Assembly: GCA_016192435.1 (NCBI GenBank)
Contig: JACPUD010000008.1
Location: 50,951 to 114,950 of the forward strand
Direction of reading: 5' to 3'
DNA: 64,000 bases
DNA from: Rhodocyclales bacterium
GTDB taxonomy: Bacteria > Pseudomonadota > Gammaproteobacteria > Burkholderiales > Rhodocyclaceae
This document shows, piece after piece, positions 53,004 through 64,000 of this stretch (position 1 is its first letter; every line of letters starts with the position of its first letter). The notes under the pieces are model-generated. The model was not told the DNA's origin and ran no database searches. It saw only the letters and a program-made list of their open reading frames with translations. The translations under genes and the position numbers were made by a program.

Positions 53004-53930
53004 ATGAAGCTGCCCGCCAACCCCCTGCAGTGGTCGATCGGCCTCGTCGGCTACGGCGAGGTCGGCCGCATCCTCGCCGAGGACCTGCGCGCGCGCGGCG
53101 TGAGCGACCTGCTCGCCTACGACATCAAGCTCGGCAGCGCGCAGGACGCGCCGCTGCGCGCGCATGCGGCGCAATACGGCGTGCGCCTGATGGCCAATCA
53201 TGCCGCGCTGGCGCGCGCGGCGGACCTGGTCATCTCCGCCGTCACGGCCGACCAGACGCGCGCCGTCGCCGTGTCGTCAGCGCCAACTCTCAAGCCCGAC
53301 ACCTGGTTCCTCGATTTCAACTCGGCCTCGCCGGGCGCCAAGATCGCGGCCGCCGCGCTCATCGACGCCGCCGGCGGGCGCTATGTCGAGGGCGCGGTGA
53401 TGACCTCGATCCCGCCCCATCGCATCCGCGTGCCGCTCCTGCTCGGCGGGCCGGGCGCGGCCGAACTGGCGCCGCGGCTGACGGAACTCGGCTTCGTCGC
53501 CAGCGTCGCCAGCGCGAAGCTCGGCGTTGCCTCGGCGACCAAGATGTGCCGCAGCGTGATGATCAAGGGCCTCGAAGCCATGGTCATCGAGAGCTTCACC
53601 GCGGCGCGCGCCTACGGCGTCGAGGATGCCGTGGTGGCCTCGCTGTACGAGACCTTTCCCGGCATAGCCTGGGAAAAGCAGGGCGCCTACTTCTTCCAGC
53701 GCGTGATCGAGCACGGCCGCCGCCGCGCCGAGGAAATGCGCGAAGTGGCGCAGACCGTGCGCGAGGCCGGGCTGGCGCCCTGCTCCGCGGCCGCCAGCGC
53801 CGAGCGCGACGCGGCGATGGCGGCGCTGGCCGACGCCGGCGTATTCGGTGCGCGCGGCAGCAGTGAATTCGCCCGCAGCGCCGACTGGCGCATCGAGGCC
53901 GACCGCATCCTGGCCGCCGCGAGGAAATGA
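53004..53930 (+). CDS. DUF1932 NAD(P)-binding dehydrogenase-like protein
   Basis: A 308-residue protein with an N-terminal Rossmann motif, IGLVGYGEVGRILAEDL, like 6-phosphogluconate/3-hydroxyisobutyrate dehydrogenases. The C-terminal all-helical DUF1932 domain has SATKMCRSVMIKGLEAMVIE, with the lysine that is catalytic in relatives. It has no defined step in the standard pathway, yet lies tightly between ligK and ligI. A dispersed repeat is in frame (SSAPTL). Confidence 0.78.
   Translation: MKLPANPLQWSIGLVGYGEVGRILAEDLRARGVSDLLAYDIKLGSAQDAPLRAHAAQYGVRLMANHAALARAADLVISAVTADQTRAVAVSSAPTLKPDTWFLDFNSASPGAKIAAAALIDAAGGRYVEGAVMTSIPPHRIRVPLLLGGPGAAELAPRLTELGFVASVASAKLGVASATKMCRSVMIKGLEAMVIESFTAARAYGVEDAVVASLYETFPGIAWEKQGAYFFQRVIEHGRRRAEEMREVAQTVREAGLAPCSAAASAERDAAMAALADAGVFGARGSSEFARSADWRIEADRILAAARK
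53268..53290 (-). repeat. Dispersed AGTTGGCGCTGR repeat, copy 8
   Basis: Plus-strand TCAGCGCCAACT is at 53279-53290's core region, inside the DUF1932 gene, encoding SSAPTL between a helix and a strand. Confidence 0.75.
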
Positions 53931-53932
53931 GC

Positions 53933-54847
53933 ATGGCATTCGAGAAGACACCGGGCTGGCTCGACTGGTACGCCGTGCCGTCAGCGCCAACTTTCAGGCT
54001 GCCGGCCGGCAGCGTCGATGCCCACTGCCACGTCTTCGGTCCCGGCGCCGAATTTCCCTACGCGCCGGAGCGCAAGTACACGCCCTGCGACGCCTCGAAA
54101 GCCCAGCTATTTGCGCTGCGCGACCAGCTCGGCTTCGCCCGCAACGTGATCGTCCAGGCCACCTGCCACGGCGCCGACAACCGCGCCATGGTCGATGCCT
54201 TGATCCACTCGCAAGGCCGCGCGCGCGGCATCGCCACGGTGCGCCGCGCGGTGACCGACGCCGAGCTGCAGGCGATGCACGCCGCCGGCGTGCGCGGCGT
54301 GCGCTTCAATTTCGTCAAGCGCCTGGTGGACTTCACGCCACAGGACGAGCTCATGGAAATCGCCGCGCGCATCGCACCGCTGGGCTGGCATGTGGTGATC
54401 TACTTCGAAGCGGCCGACCTGCCCGAGCTGTGGGATTTCTTCACGGCACTGCCGACCGCCATCGTGGTCGACCACATGGGCCGCCCGGATGTCGGCAAAC
54501 CGGTCGACGGGCCCGAGTTCGAACTCTTCGTCAAGTTCATGCGCGACCATCCGAATGTCTGGAGCAAGGTCAGTTGCCCCGAGCGTCTGTCTGTCAGCGG
54601 ACCGAGGGCGCTTGACGGCGAGCAGCATGCGTATCGCGACGTCGTGCCCTTCGCCAAACGCATCGTTGACAGCTTTCCCGACCGCGTGCTGTGGGGCACC
54701 GACTGGCCACACCCGAACCTCAAGGACCACATGCCCGACGACGGCCTGCTGGTCGATTTCATTCCGCATATCGCGACGACGCCCGAGTTGCAGCGCAAAC
54801 TGCTGGTGGACAATCCGATGCGGCTCTACTGGCCCGAAGAGAGGTAA
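53933..54847 (+). CDS. ligI: 2-pyrone-4,6-dicarboxylate hydrolase (LigI)
   Basis: A 304-residue amidohydrolase with VDAHCHVFGPG, QATCHGADN, VVDHMGRPD and LWGTDWPHPN, the LigI pattern (metal-binding His and the late Asp). It hydrolyses 2-pyrone-4,6-dicarboxylate to 4-oxalomesaconate. ATG 53933 has GAGGA seven bases upstream; ATG 53927 overlaps the previous stop and is too close. A dispersed repeat lies at residues 14-20, just before the barrel (PSAPTF). Confidence 0.93.
   Translation: MAFEKTPGWLDWYAVPSAPTFRLPAGSVDAHCHVFGPGAEFPYAPERKYTPCDASKAQLFALRDQLGFARNVIVQATCHGADNRAMVDALIHSQGRARGIATVRRAVTDAELQAMHAAGVRGVRFNFVKRLVDFTPQDELMEIAARIAPLGWHVVIYFEAADLPELWDFFTALPTAIVVDHMGRPDVGKPVDGPEFELFVKFMRDHPNVWSKVSCPERLSVSGPRALDGEQHAYRDVVPFAKRIVDSFPDRVLWGTDWPHPNLKDHMPDDGLLVDFIPHIATTPELQRKLLVDNPMRLYWPEER
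53972..53996 (-). repeat. Dispersed AGTTGGCGCTGR repeat, copy 9
   Basis: Plus-strand TCAGCGCCAACT occupies 53981-53992, inside ligI near its start, encoding PSAPTF. Confidence 0.78.
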
Positions 54848-54850
54848 ATC

Positions 54851-55297
54851 ATGGCATTGGAAAAGCCGTACAAGAACATCCCCGGCACGACGATTTTCGA
54901 TGCCGAGCAGTCGCGCCTGGGCTACCACCTCAACCAGTTCTGCATGTCGCTGATGCAGGCAGAGAATCGCGCGCGGTTCAAGGCCGACGAGCGCGCCTAC
55001 CTCGACGAGTGGCCGATGACCGAAGAGCAGAAACAGGCCGTGCTGGCGCGCGACCTCAACTGGTGCATACGGCTGGGCGGCAACATCTATTTCCTGGCCA
55101 AGATCGGAGCCACCGACGGCAAGAGCTTCCAGCAGATGGCCGGCAGCATGACCGGCATGACGGAAGAGGAATACCGCGACATGATGATCTCCGGCGGGCG
55201 CTCGGTCGAGGGCAACCGCCGCCTCGGCGAGGACGGGACCGCCCAGGCGCATCGTCAGCCGCAGGGTCGGGCCGGACAGAAGGAGGGCACGGCATGA
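54851..55297 (+). CDS. ligA: Protocatechuate 4,5-dioxygenase alpha subunit (LigA), copy 1
   Basis: A 148-residue small subunit: NIPGTTIFDAEQSRLGYHLN, CMSLMQAENRARF, WCIRLGGNIYFLAKIGATDG and GSMTGMTEEEYRDMMISGGR. Compared with the second copy at 58371 it has about 25 extra hydrophilic C-terminal residues. It pairs with LigB, but here 249 bases with a large inverted repeat separate the two genes instead of the usual overlap. Confidence 0.92.
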   Translation: MALEKPYKNIPGTTIFDAEQSRLGYHLNQFCMSLMQAENRARFKADERAYLDEWPMTEEQKQAVLARDLNWCIRLGGNIYFLAKIGATDGKSFQQMAGSMTGMTEEEYRDMMISGGRSVEGNRRLGEDGTAQAHRQPQGRAGQKEGTA

Positions 55298-55325
55298 AAA
55301 CCACCGCGGCTATGTGGCCGGTGCG

Positions 55326-55433
55326 CGATCGGGAGGGTGGGGCATGCTGCTTCGCTCATGTCATCCGTCGGCACCCTGCGGGCACCTCCTCCTTCTCTAC
55401 TTCGCTACGCAGAATGCCCCACCCTCCCGATCG
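55326..55433. repeat. Inverted repeat inserted between ligA and ligB
   Basis: CGATCGGGAGGGTGGGGCAT (55326-55345) is perfectly complementary to 55414-55433, with pairing continuing imperfectly inward; the loop is about 65 bases. The element keeps an 83-codon frame open from an ATG overlapping the ligA stop (55294) to 55545, with no recognisable protein. Confidence 0.8.
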
Positions 55434-55495
55434 GGTGACGCCGTCGCAGTTGGACGGTCGTAAGGCGCAGGCCTGCCCTCCCAAACCGTTGGTGA

Positions 55496-57357
<1,862 letters not shown>

Positions 57358-57358
57358 A

Positions 57359-58360
57359 ATGCAGCAGCGCCGCCTCGGCCCGTTCAGCGTCTCGGCCCTC
57401 GGCCTGGGCTGCATGAACCTCTCCCACGCCTATGGCACGCCGCCGGCGCCCGAGGCGGCGGCAGCGCTGCTGCTGCGCGCGCTCGATTGCGGCATCGACT
57501 TCTTCGACACCGCCGCGCTCTATGGCTTCGGCGCCAACGAGACCCTGCTCGGCCGCGTGCTGAAGCCGCACCGGAACAAGATCGTGCTGGCCAGCAAATG
57601 CGGCATGACCGGGGTAGACGGCAAGCGGGTGATCGACGGTCGGCCGGCGACGCTGAAGCGCACCTGCGACGAGGCCCTGGCCCGCCTCCAGACCGATGTC
57701 ATCGACCTCTACTACCTGCACCGCCGGGACTTCAAGGTGCCGATCGAGGACAGCGTCGGCGCGCTGGCCGACCTGGTACAGGCCGGCAAGGTGCGCAGCA
57801 TCGGCCTCTCCGAAGTCTCGACGACCACCTTGCGGCGCGCCCATGCCGTGCACCCGATCGCCGCGCTGCAAAACGAATACTCGCTGTGGACCCGCAATCC
57901 CGAGATCGCCGCGCTGGATGCCTGCCGCGAACTGGGCGTGACCCTGGTCGCCTTCAGCCCGCTGGCGCGCGCCTTCCTCACTGGCACGCTGCGCGACCCG
58001 CAGACGCAACTGGAGGCGAAGGACATCCGCCACCAGATGCCGCGCTTCGAAAAGGCCAATTACGCGAAGAACCTCGAACTGCTGCCCGAGTACCTGCGCA
58101 TCGCCGCCAAGGCGCGCTGCACCCCGGCGCAACTCGCGCTGGCCTGGCTGCTCGCCCGCCACGACAACATCATTCCGATCTTCGGCACCCGGCAGCCGGA
58201 GCATCTCGACGACAACGCCGGGGCCGCAGCCGTGAAGCTCGATCGCAACATCGTCGAACGTCTGGATGCGCTCATCAATCCACAGACAGTCGCCGGTCCG
58301 CGCTACAACGCGGCCACCCAGCGGGAGATCGACAGTGAAACATTCCGATTCGAGCCCTAG
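57359..58360 (+). CDS. Aldo/keto reductase
   Basis: A 333-residue NADPH-dependent reductase. Catalytic residues appear as Asp in FFDTAALYG, Tyr in the same segment, Lys in LASKCGM and His in YYLHRRD; IPIFGTRQPEHLDDN contacts cofactor. The start may be GTG 57350, overlapping ligC. It has no place in the textbook pathway and may reduce an aldehyde or ketone by-product. The next ligA copy starts ten bases on. Confidence 0.85.
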   Translation: MQQRRLGPFSVSALGLGCMNLSHAYGTPPAPEAAAALLLRALDCGIDFFDTAALYGFGANETLLGRVLKPHRNKIVLASKCGMTGVDGKRVIDGRPATLKRTCDEALARLQTDVIDLYYLHRRDFKVPIEDSVGALADLVQAGKVRSIGLSEVSTTTLRRAHAVHPIAALQNEYSLWTRNPEIAALDACRELGVTLVAFSPLARAFLTGTLRDPQTQLEAKDIRHQMPRFEKANYAKNLELLPEYLRIAAKARCTPAQLALAWLLARHDNIIPIFGTRQPEHLDDNAGAAAVKLDRNIVERLDALINPQTVAGPRYNAATQREIDSETFRFEP

Positions 58361-58370
58361 GAGGCGAAAC

Positions 58371-58724
58371 ATGAACGGCGGCAAGCAGAAACGCGTGATC
58401 CCCGGCACGACATTGTTCGACGGCGACATGGCGCGCAAGGGTTACGCGCTGAACAAGATGTGCTTTTCCTTCAACTCGGCCGAAAACCGCGCCGAGTTCC
58501 TCAAGGACCAGGCGGCCTACTGCGACAAGTACGGCCTCAACGCGCAGCAGAAACAGGCGGTACTCAGTCTGCAGGTACTGGACATGCTCGCGGCCGGCGG
58601 CAACGCCTACTACCTGGCCAAGCTGGGCGGCATCTTCGGCCTCGACATGCAGGACATCGGCGCGCAGCAGACCGGCATGAGCAAGGACGAATTCAGGGCC
58701 CGGCTCGTCGCCGCGGGGAGGTAA
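58371..58724 (+). CDS. LigA-type extradiol dioxygenase alpha subunit, copy 2
   Basis: A 117-residue paralogue of the ligA product: VIPGTTLFDGDMARKGYALN, CFSFNSAENRAEF, LAAGGNAYYLAKLGG and QQTGMSKDEFRARL. It has the compact length of Sphingobium-type LigA, without the tail seen in copy 1. A GGAGGCG ribosome site precedes the ATG, and its ligB-type partner begins five bases after the stop. Confidence 0.9.
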   Translation: MNGGKQKRVIPGTTLFDGDMARKGYALNKMCFSFNSAENRAEFLKDQAAYCDKYGLNAQQKQAVLSLQVLDMLAAGGNAYYLAKLGGIFGLDMQDIGAQQTGMSKDEFRARLVAAGR

Positions 58725-58729
58725 AACAT

Positions 58730-60770
<2,041 letters not shown>

Positions 60771-60803
60771 CGCCGGAAGCGTGCGCTGCGGTTTTAAGCC
60801 GGT

Positions 60804-60820
60804 CAAGAGTTGGCGCTGAT
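60804..60820 (+). repeat. Dispersed AGTTGGCGCTGR repeat, copy 10
   Basis: CAAGAGTTGGCGCTGAT lies 34 bases after the pobA stop and about 85 bases from where the BrnA-like remnant breaks off. Confidence 0.78.
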
Positions 60821-60904
60821 GAAGCAACTGCGCTACAAGGCGGTCGAGCAAGAAACGCTCTCCTCGCCGTAGCGGATGGCGGGACGGCGAATCGGGTCGG
60901 GCGC

Positions 60905-61065
60905 CGTTGCAGCGCGATCGTCTTCGTCGTCGGCTTGAGATTGGGCAGAACAGCTCGCTTCGCTTGCGACCAGTCGACATACGCCGTCGAATCCTGGCTT
61001 TCCCAGAATGCGCGTTCTTCGGCCTCGCTGGCGAAGCGGGGAAGGGTCTTAGTCGGTTCGTTCAT
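60905..61065 (-). pseudogene. 5' remnant of a BrnA/CopG-type antitoxin
   Basis: From ATG 61065, behind AGGAGCG, the frame reads MNEPTKTLPRFASEAEERAF, then the conserved YVDWSQAKRAVLPNLKPTTK and TIAL. The ribbon-helix-helix half that should follow is replaced by unrelated low-complexity sequence running into pobA. No BrnT toxin gene is adjacent. It is a broken antitoxin. Confidence 0.75.
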
Positions 61066-61138
61066 AAATCGTTCGCTCCTTGCAATGCTTGTCGCGGGCC
61101 GAGACCAAGAAACTAATCCTAACGCCGACACCAAATCG

Positions 61139-62050
61139 CTATTTGACTTTTTCGTCGAGGATATGGAGCATCTTCGCTTCCAGTTCTTTGGCATCTGCGC
61201 CGTAATGAGCTTGGCGATGGTGTTCTGGACAAAGGGCAATCACATTCCCTAGAGTGTCTGGGCCTTGCTTTGCGAGAGAGATGATATGGTGCGCCTCCAG
61301 ATACTGATCGCCGGTTGAGGTAACAAATCCCAATTTCCCGCATAGTTCGCAATGTCCATTCGCTCTATTCAGCACATATTCACGAATTTCTAGGTCTCGC
61401 CGGAATCGTTGGCAATTCGTTGTCAGCCGGGTAGGTTGTTCTTGTCCTCGTGGTGTTGCTGATAAGTCGTCAATTGCGTCGTCGTCGAAGATTGGGGTAG
61501 GGATGATGCGTAACAGGTCGCAAGAGTATTGGCGCACCACGTTTACGATTTCCGCTCGTGCCCCATGATGAGCGACGACATACAAGCTTGGCGAATGCCC
61601 GTTACGCACAAGCCGATGGTCTACTGCCATTGCCTTTCGCATGACAGCTTCCATCTGATCTAGTGGCATTAGGTATGCAGCCAAAATGCATGTCACCTTT
61701 TCGTCAGCTGCCAGCAATAGAACGTCCGATGCCCCTCGGCTGCTTGCTCGTAGCGCCTTCTCAACGATTAGTTTTATCGCATCTTCGTCGTTGGTAGGCC
61801 GCTTATCCGGCGGTGGAAAGTCCAGTTGTACCGCGCAGTGACCGTGGCTTCCTGGATGCCAAGCACACTTTACCCATGCGGTAACCTCCTTTCCTATATT
61901 CGATCGTGCGGTAATGAACTGCATCCCACGACTAAATCGATCGCTTAGGACTTCATATCCTGCACGTCTGAGGACAAACGGTGCTTCGAGTCGCATGAGC
62001 TTCTCCCGCCCAGCGCTGGCGGGTGTTCTGGAGTAGGGGGTCTTTTCCAT
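61139..62050 (-). CDS. HNH endonuclease-domain protein
   Basis: A 303-residue protein. Its C-terminal 80 residues form an HNH nuclease: NGHCELCGKLGFV, YLEAHHIISLAKQGPDTLGN and VIALCPEHHRQAHYG, with the zinc cysteines and HH metal site. The N-terminal 200 residues have no family that I recognise and may sense DNA; VKCAWHPGSHGHCAVQLDFP is distinctive. GGAGG lies nine bases before ATG 62050. Lower GC and the nearby toxin-antitoxin genes suggest a mobile defence function. Confidence 0.8.
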   Translation of the reverse strand: MEKTPYSRTPASAGREKLMRLEAPFVLRRAGYEVLSDRFSRGMQFITARSNIGKEVTAWVKCAWHPGSHGHCAVQLDFPPPDKRPTNDEDAIKLIVEKALRASSRGASDVLLLAADEKVTCILAAYLMPLDQMEAVMRKAMAVDHRLVRNGHSPSLYVVAHHGARAEIVNVVRQYSCDLLRIIPTPIFDDDAIDDLSATPRGQEQPTRLTTNCQRFRRDLEIREYVLNRANGHCELCGKLGFVTSTGDQYLEAHHIISLAKQGPDTLGNVIALCPEHHRQAHYGADAKELEAKMLHILDEKVK

Positions 62051-62213
62051 GTTCTTGTGCCTCCAGAAATTGAGCGGAACAAATCAGCAAGACAGTCTAC
62101 GTCAGCGTCGCATTGATTTTCTTCGCGCCACAAACTACCTTGCTCTGACCAACTTCGAATCGCGGCCAGCGCCGATTTCTCTCTACATGGCTATCAACTA
62201 CCGCATCGGCCTT

Positions 62214-62699
62214 TCATCCCGCTACTTGCGCCGGCAGGAACAGCAGCAGCGGATTGTCCGGCGCGGCGACGAAGCCGAAGCCCCGGTAGTAGCCGGCGAG
62301 CGGTTCGTCCAGCGCATCGACAAACAGGCCGATGCAGCCCGCTTCCTTGTAAATCAAAGCTGCCCGCCTGAGTGCGTCGGCCAGAAGCAGTTCGCCAAGC
62401 CTCTTGCCCTGACAGGTCTTGCCGACAGTCAGGCGCCCCAGGCGCACGCCGGGAATGCGGCGCGGCAGTTTCTTGCGCCACGCAGGTGGCAGGTGGCGAT
62501 TCTCGAGTTCGGCCAGCGTTAGGGCGTAATAGCCGCAGATACGATTCGGCTCTTCGTCGCGAATGGCAACGAAGGTCTTCGACAGGCCTTTGTCCTGATG
62601 CTGGCGGGCAACATGCCGCAGCCAGTCGTTCAGTTGCGGGCGGCCGCAGTCGAAACCCAGCCGGTCATGGCTTCCAGTTAAAGGCAGTACCCGCAGCAT
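62214..62699 (-). CDS. GNAT-family toxin (TacT/AtaT type)
   Basis: A 161-residue acetyltransferase. VRLGRLTVGKTCQGKRLGEL holds the acetyl-CoA pyrophosphate loop, followed by LLADALRRA and YYRGFGFVAAPDNPLLLFLP with the late Tyr. Toxins of this kind acetylate charged tRNAs and stop translation. The start lies 35 bases inside the upstream antitoxin gene, the standard arrangement. The gene appears intact. Confidence 0.87.
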   Translation of the reverse strand: MLRVLPLTGSHDRLGFDCGRPQLNDWLRHVARQHQDKGLSKTFVAIRDEEPNRICGYYALTLAELENRHLPPAWRKKLPRRIPGVRLGRLTVGKTCQGKRLGELLLADALRRAALIYKEAGCIGLFVDALDEPLAGYYRGFGFVAAPDNPLLLFLPAQVAG

Positions 62700-62976
62700 C
62701 TTGCTTGGCCTTCTGGTGGCGCTTCATGGCGGCCTTGAGCCTGGCGTTGGGCTGCGGCAGGTTTTCCATCAGGTCGAGCAGCCAGTTCCAGTCGCGAGTG
62801 GAGAGCCGAATCACTTCCTCGCGTTCGATGACGACCTGGGCTTCCTTCAGCGCGGCTTGCACCAGAAACTGGTTGACGGTGGCGCCGGACAGTTCGGCGG
62901 CGCGGCACAGCGTTTCATAGACCTCATGGGGGACGCGGGCGCCGATGCGGTCCTGTTTGGGCAGGGCGGTTTCCAT
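62665..62976 (-). CDS. DUF1778 ribbon-helix-helix antitoxin (TacA type)
   Basis: ATG 62976 behind GAGGAAATC gives 103 residues. The N-terminal ribbon-helix-helix region, RIGARVPHEVYETLCRAAEL and VNQFLVQAALKEAQ, binds DNA, and the C-terminal half (WNWLLDLMENLPQPNARLKA) wraps the toxin. It neutralises the GNAT toxin and should repress the shared promoter. A palindrome lies 39 bases upstream. Confidence 0.87.
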   Translation of the reverse strand: METALPKQDRIGARVPHEVYETLCRAAELSGATVNQFLVQAALKEAQVVIEREEVIRLSTRDWNWLLDLMENLPQPNARLKAAMKRHQKAKQDAAGTAFNWKP

Positions 62977-63014
62977 GATTTCCTCGTTGGCGATCAACTG
63001 TGGTTAGTGCAGCG

Positions 63015-63035
63015 CTGGCGCCATAATGGCGCCAG
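63015..63035. promoter_or_regulatory. 21-bp palindrome upstream of the DUF1778/GNAT pair
   Basis: CTGGCGCCAT and ATGGCGCCAG flank a single A at 63025. Position just before the antitoxin start suggests an autoregulatory operator. Confidence 0.6.
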
Positions 63036-63084
63036 TGCAATTCGCGGTCGGCTCCGCATCGATACCTGATCGTCGCGGCGCATC

Positions 63085-63109
63085 GCCGTGCCGCCAGCGC
63101 CAACTCTTG
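63085..63109 (-). repeat. Dispersed AGTTGGCGCTGR repeat, copy 11
   Basis: Plus-strand CCAGCGCCAACT lies at 63093-63104, 18 bases beyond the end of the truncated PIN-toxin frame and 25 bases longer in total match to copy 6. Confidence 0.82.
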
Positions 63110-63127
63110 CGATCTTCGATCCGTACG

Positions 63128-63400
63128 CTAAACCGGCGCCGACACCGGTGGTTCCACACCGAGACGGCGGGCCGTCTTGGCGAGCATGTCCTCGAACAGC
63201 GCGGCGATTCCATCCGGCGCCATGCCGTAGGCGCCTCGCAGCACCCATTCGAGTTCTTCGATCACTGTGATCGGCACGAAGAGCTGATTGCCCGAGGACA
63301 AGAGGGCCTGGGCGCGCTTGCGTTGTGCCTTGGTGGCCGCGTCGGCATCGATCTCGGCGGCAATGGCGCGCGCAAGGATGCTTGTGTCCAGGGCGATCAA
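63128..63400 (-). pseudogene. Truncated VapC-like PIN-domain toxin
   Basis: From TTG 63400 (overlapping the antitoxin stop) the frame reads LIALDTSILARAI with the first PIN aspartate and VIEELEWVLRGAYGMA with the Glu. It then stops after about 90 residues, without the C-terminal ADALH-type acidic motif of the family (normal length about 130). Probably inactive. Confidence 0.7.
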
Positions 63401-63663
63401 GGCTTGCCCTGCTTCCTCGCCACCGCCAGACCCTGCAAGTTGTCGACTGCCAGCGGCTTGCCGCGCCGGGCGATGCGATCGAACAGGACCGAGGCCGGTT
63501 TCTTTTCCCCGGCACTGGCGGAACGCACCAGAATGCCGTCCCCGTCCGGCGCCAGTTCGACGCTGACGCGCGCGCCCGGCGCCAGCGAGACCTGGCGGCA
63601 CAGGTCGGCAGGCGGCGCCAACCGATCCCAGGCCTCACTTGGCCTTGATACCGAAGTAGGCAT
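63397..63663 (-). CDS. AbrB/MazE-like antitoxin fragment
   Basis: An 88-codon frame with LCRQVSLAPGARVSVELAPD and VLVRSA-like strands resembling the second half of an AbrB swapped-hairpin domain, then RIARRGKPLAVDNLQGLAVA. The usual first strand is absent and the frame instead overlaps the 3' end of the membrane-protein gene. It partners with the truncated PIN toxin. May be N-terminally truncated. Confidence 0.55.
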   Translation of the reverse strand: MPTSVSRPSEAWDRLAPPADLCRQVSLAPGARVSVELAPDGDGILVRSASAGEKKPASVLFDRIARRGKPLAVDNLQGLAVARKQGKP

Positions 63664-64000
63664 AGGCCGACGCCACGGCCAGGCCGAGCCAGGCCTGACC
63701 GAGGTTGGTGAGCGGCGGCAATACCTTCGGATGGTAGAGCCCGATGAAGAAGGCGGCGAGTCCCGCCAGCATCCAGGCCAGAACGTAGAGGGCGGTGACG
63801 ACCTTGAGGATGAACTTGGACCGGTCCGATGCGTCCGCCGCGAGAGCGCGCACCGCCGGCGCTTCGCCGGGCTTGGTGGCCGCCAGCTCGGCGATGACGA
63901 GCGCGGAAACCAGGCCGCCGACTATCGATAGGGCCTGGGCCATGCCGTCATTGAAGTAGGCCACGGTGTAGGTCGTGCACCCCTTGGTGTCGGTGACGCA
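63635..64000 (-). CDS. Small membrane protein, 5' partial
   Basis: Open to the window edge on the minus strand, so the start is not seen; GTG 63964 is a possible internal start. Three hydrophobic segments: ALSIVGGLVSALVIAELA, VVTALYVLAWMLAGLAAFFI and LGQAWLGLAVASAYAYFGI. Two cysteines lie upstream of the first segment. Family not recognised. Confidence 0.5.
   Translation of the reverse strand, partial: CVTDTKGCTTYTVAYFNDGMAQALSIVGGLVSALVIAELAATKPGEAPAVRALAADASDRSKFILKVVTALYVLAWMLAGLAAFFIGLYHPKVLPPLTNLGQAWLGLAVASAYAYFGIKAK

Overview
The window is high-GC chromosomal DNA from a betaproteobacterium. I infer a Rhodocyclales/Sterolibacteriaceae-like aromatic degrader from the combination of c-type cytochromes, a CheY close to the enterobacterial type, feruloyl-CoA-synthase-type beta-oxidation, and a protocatechuate 4,5-cleavage operon fed by PobA. 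No rRNA, tRNA or CRISPR array was seen.

Layout. 1-6014: sulfur/redox module (3' end of an octaheme tetrathionate-reductase-type cytochrome, cytochrome b, cytochrome c, three YeeE/YedE transport proteins, three-domain rhodanese). 6074-9657: small conserved protein, orphan CheY, DUF255 thioredoxin-like protein, small cytochrome c. 9831-14784: complete Liv-type ABC importer. 14844-19272: minus-strand housekeeping/signalling genes (histidine phosphatase, spermidine-synthase-like, exonuclease-like, Cys-rich protein, HD-GYP). 19550-28120: MarR regulator, a LivF remnant, then a seven-gene operon of acyl-CoA synthetase, hydratase, thiolase, SDR, two 4HBT thioesterases and acyl-CoA dehydrogenase. 28121-39233: island-like block with deaminase, cupin, an AbiE-type toxin-antitoxin pair behind large palindromic operators, and a complete type I restriction-modification system. 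39234-46288: small protein, arylamine N-acetyltransferase, indolepyruvate:ferredoxin oxidoreductase (iorAB), MBL/beta-CASP protein, and an ANTAR regulator lacking its N-terminus. 46401-60770: TRAP transporter, LysR regulator and an eleven-gene operon for 4-hydroxybenzoate to protocatechuate and on to pyruvate plus oxaloacetate, with two LigAB-type dioxygenase pairs. 60905-64000: decayed and intact toxin-antitoxin genes, an HNH endonuclease and a partial membrane protein.

How it fits together. The 20.7-28.1 kb operon can shorten a hydroxyphenylpropenoyl side chain to a hydroxybenzoyl-CoA, which its thioesterases could hydrolyse. PobA and the Lig enzymes at 51-60.8 kb would then take the hydroxybenzoate to central metabolism. 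A near-identical 27-bp motif sits on both sides of the LysR gene, facing the TRAP operon and the lig operon, and is a good candidate for the shared operator.

The most unusual signal is a dispersed non-palindromic repeat with the 12-base core AGTTGGCGCTGR. It occurs eleven times, seven times inside genes. The coding copies use only one reading frame per orientation. No feature class that I can name explains it.
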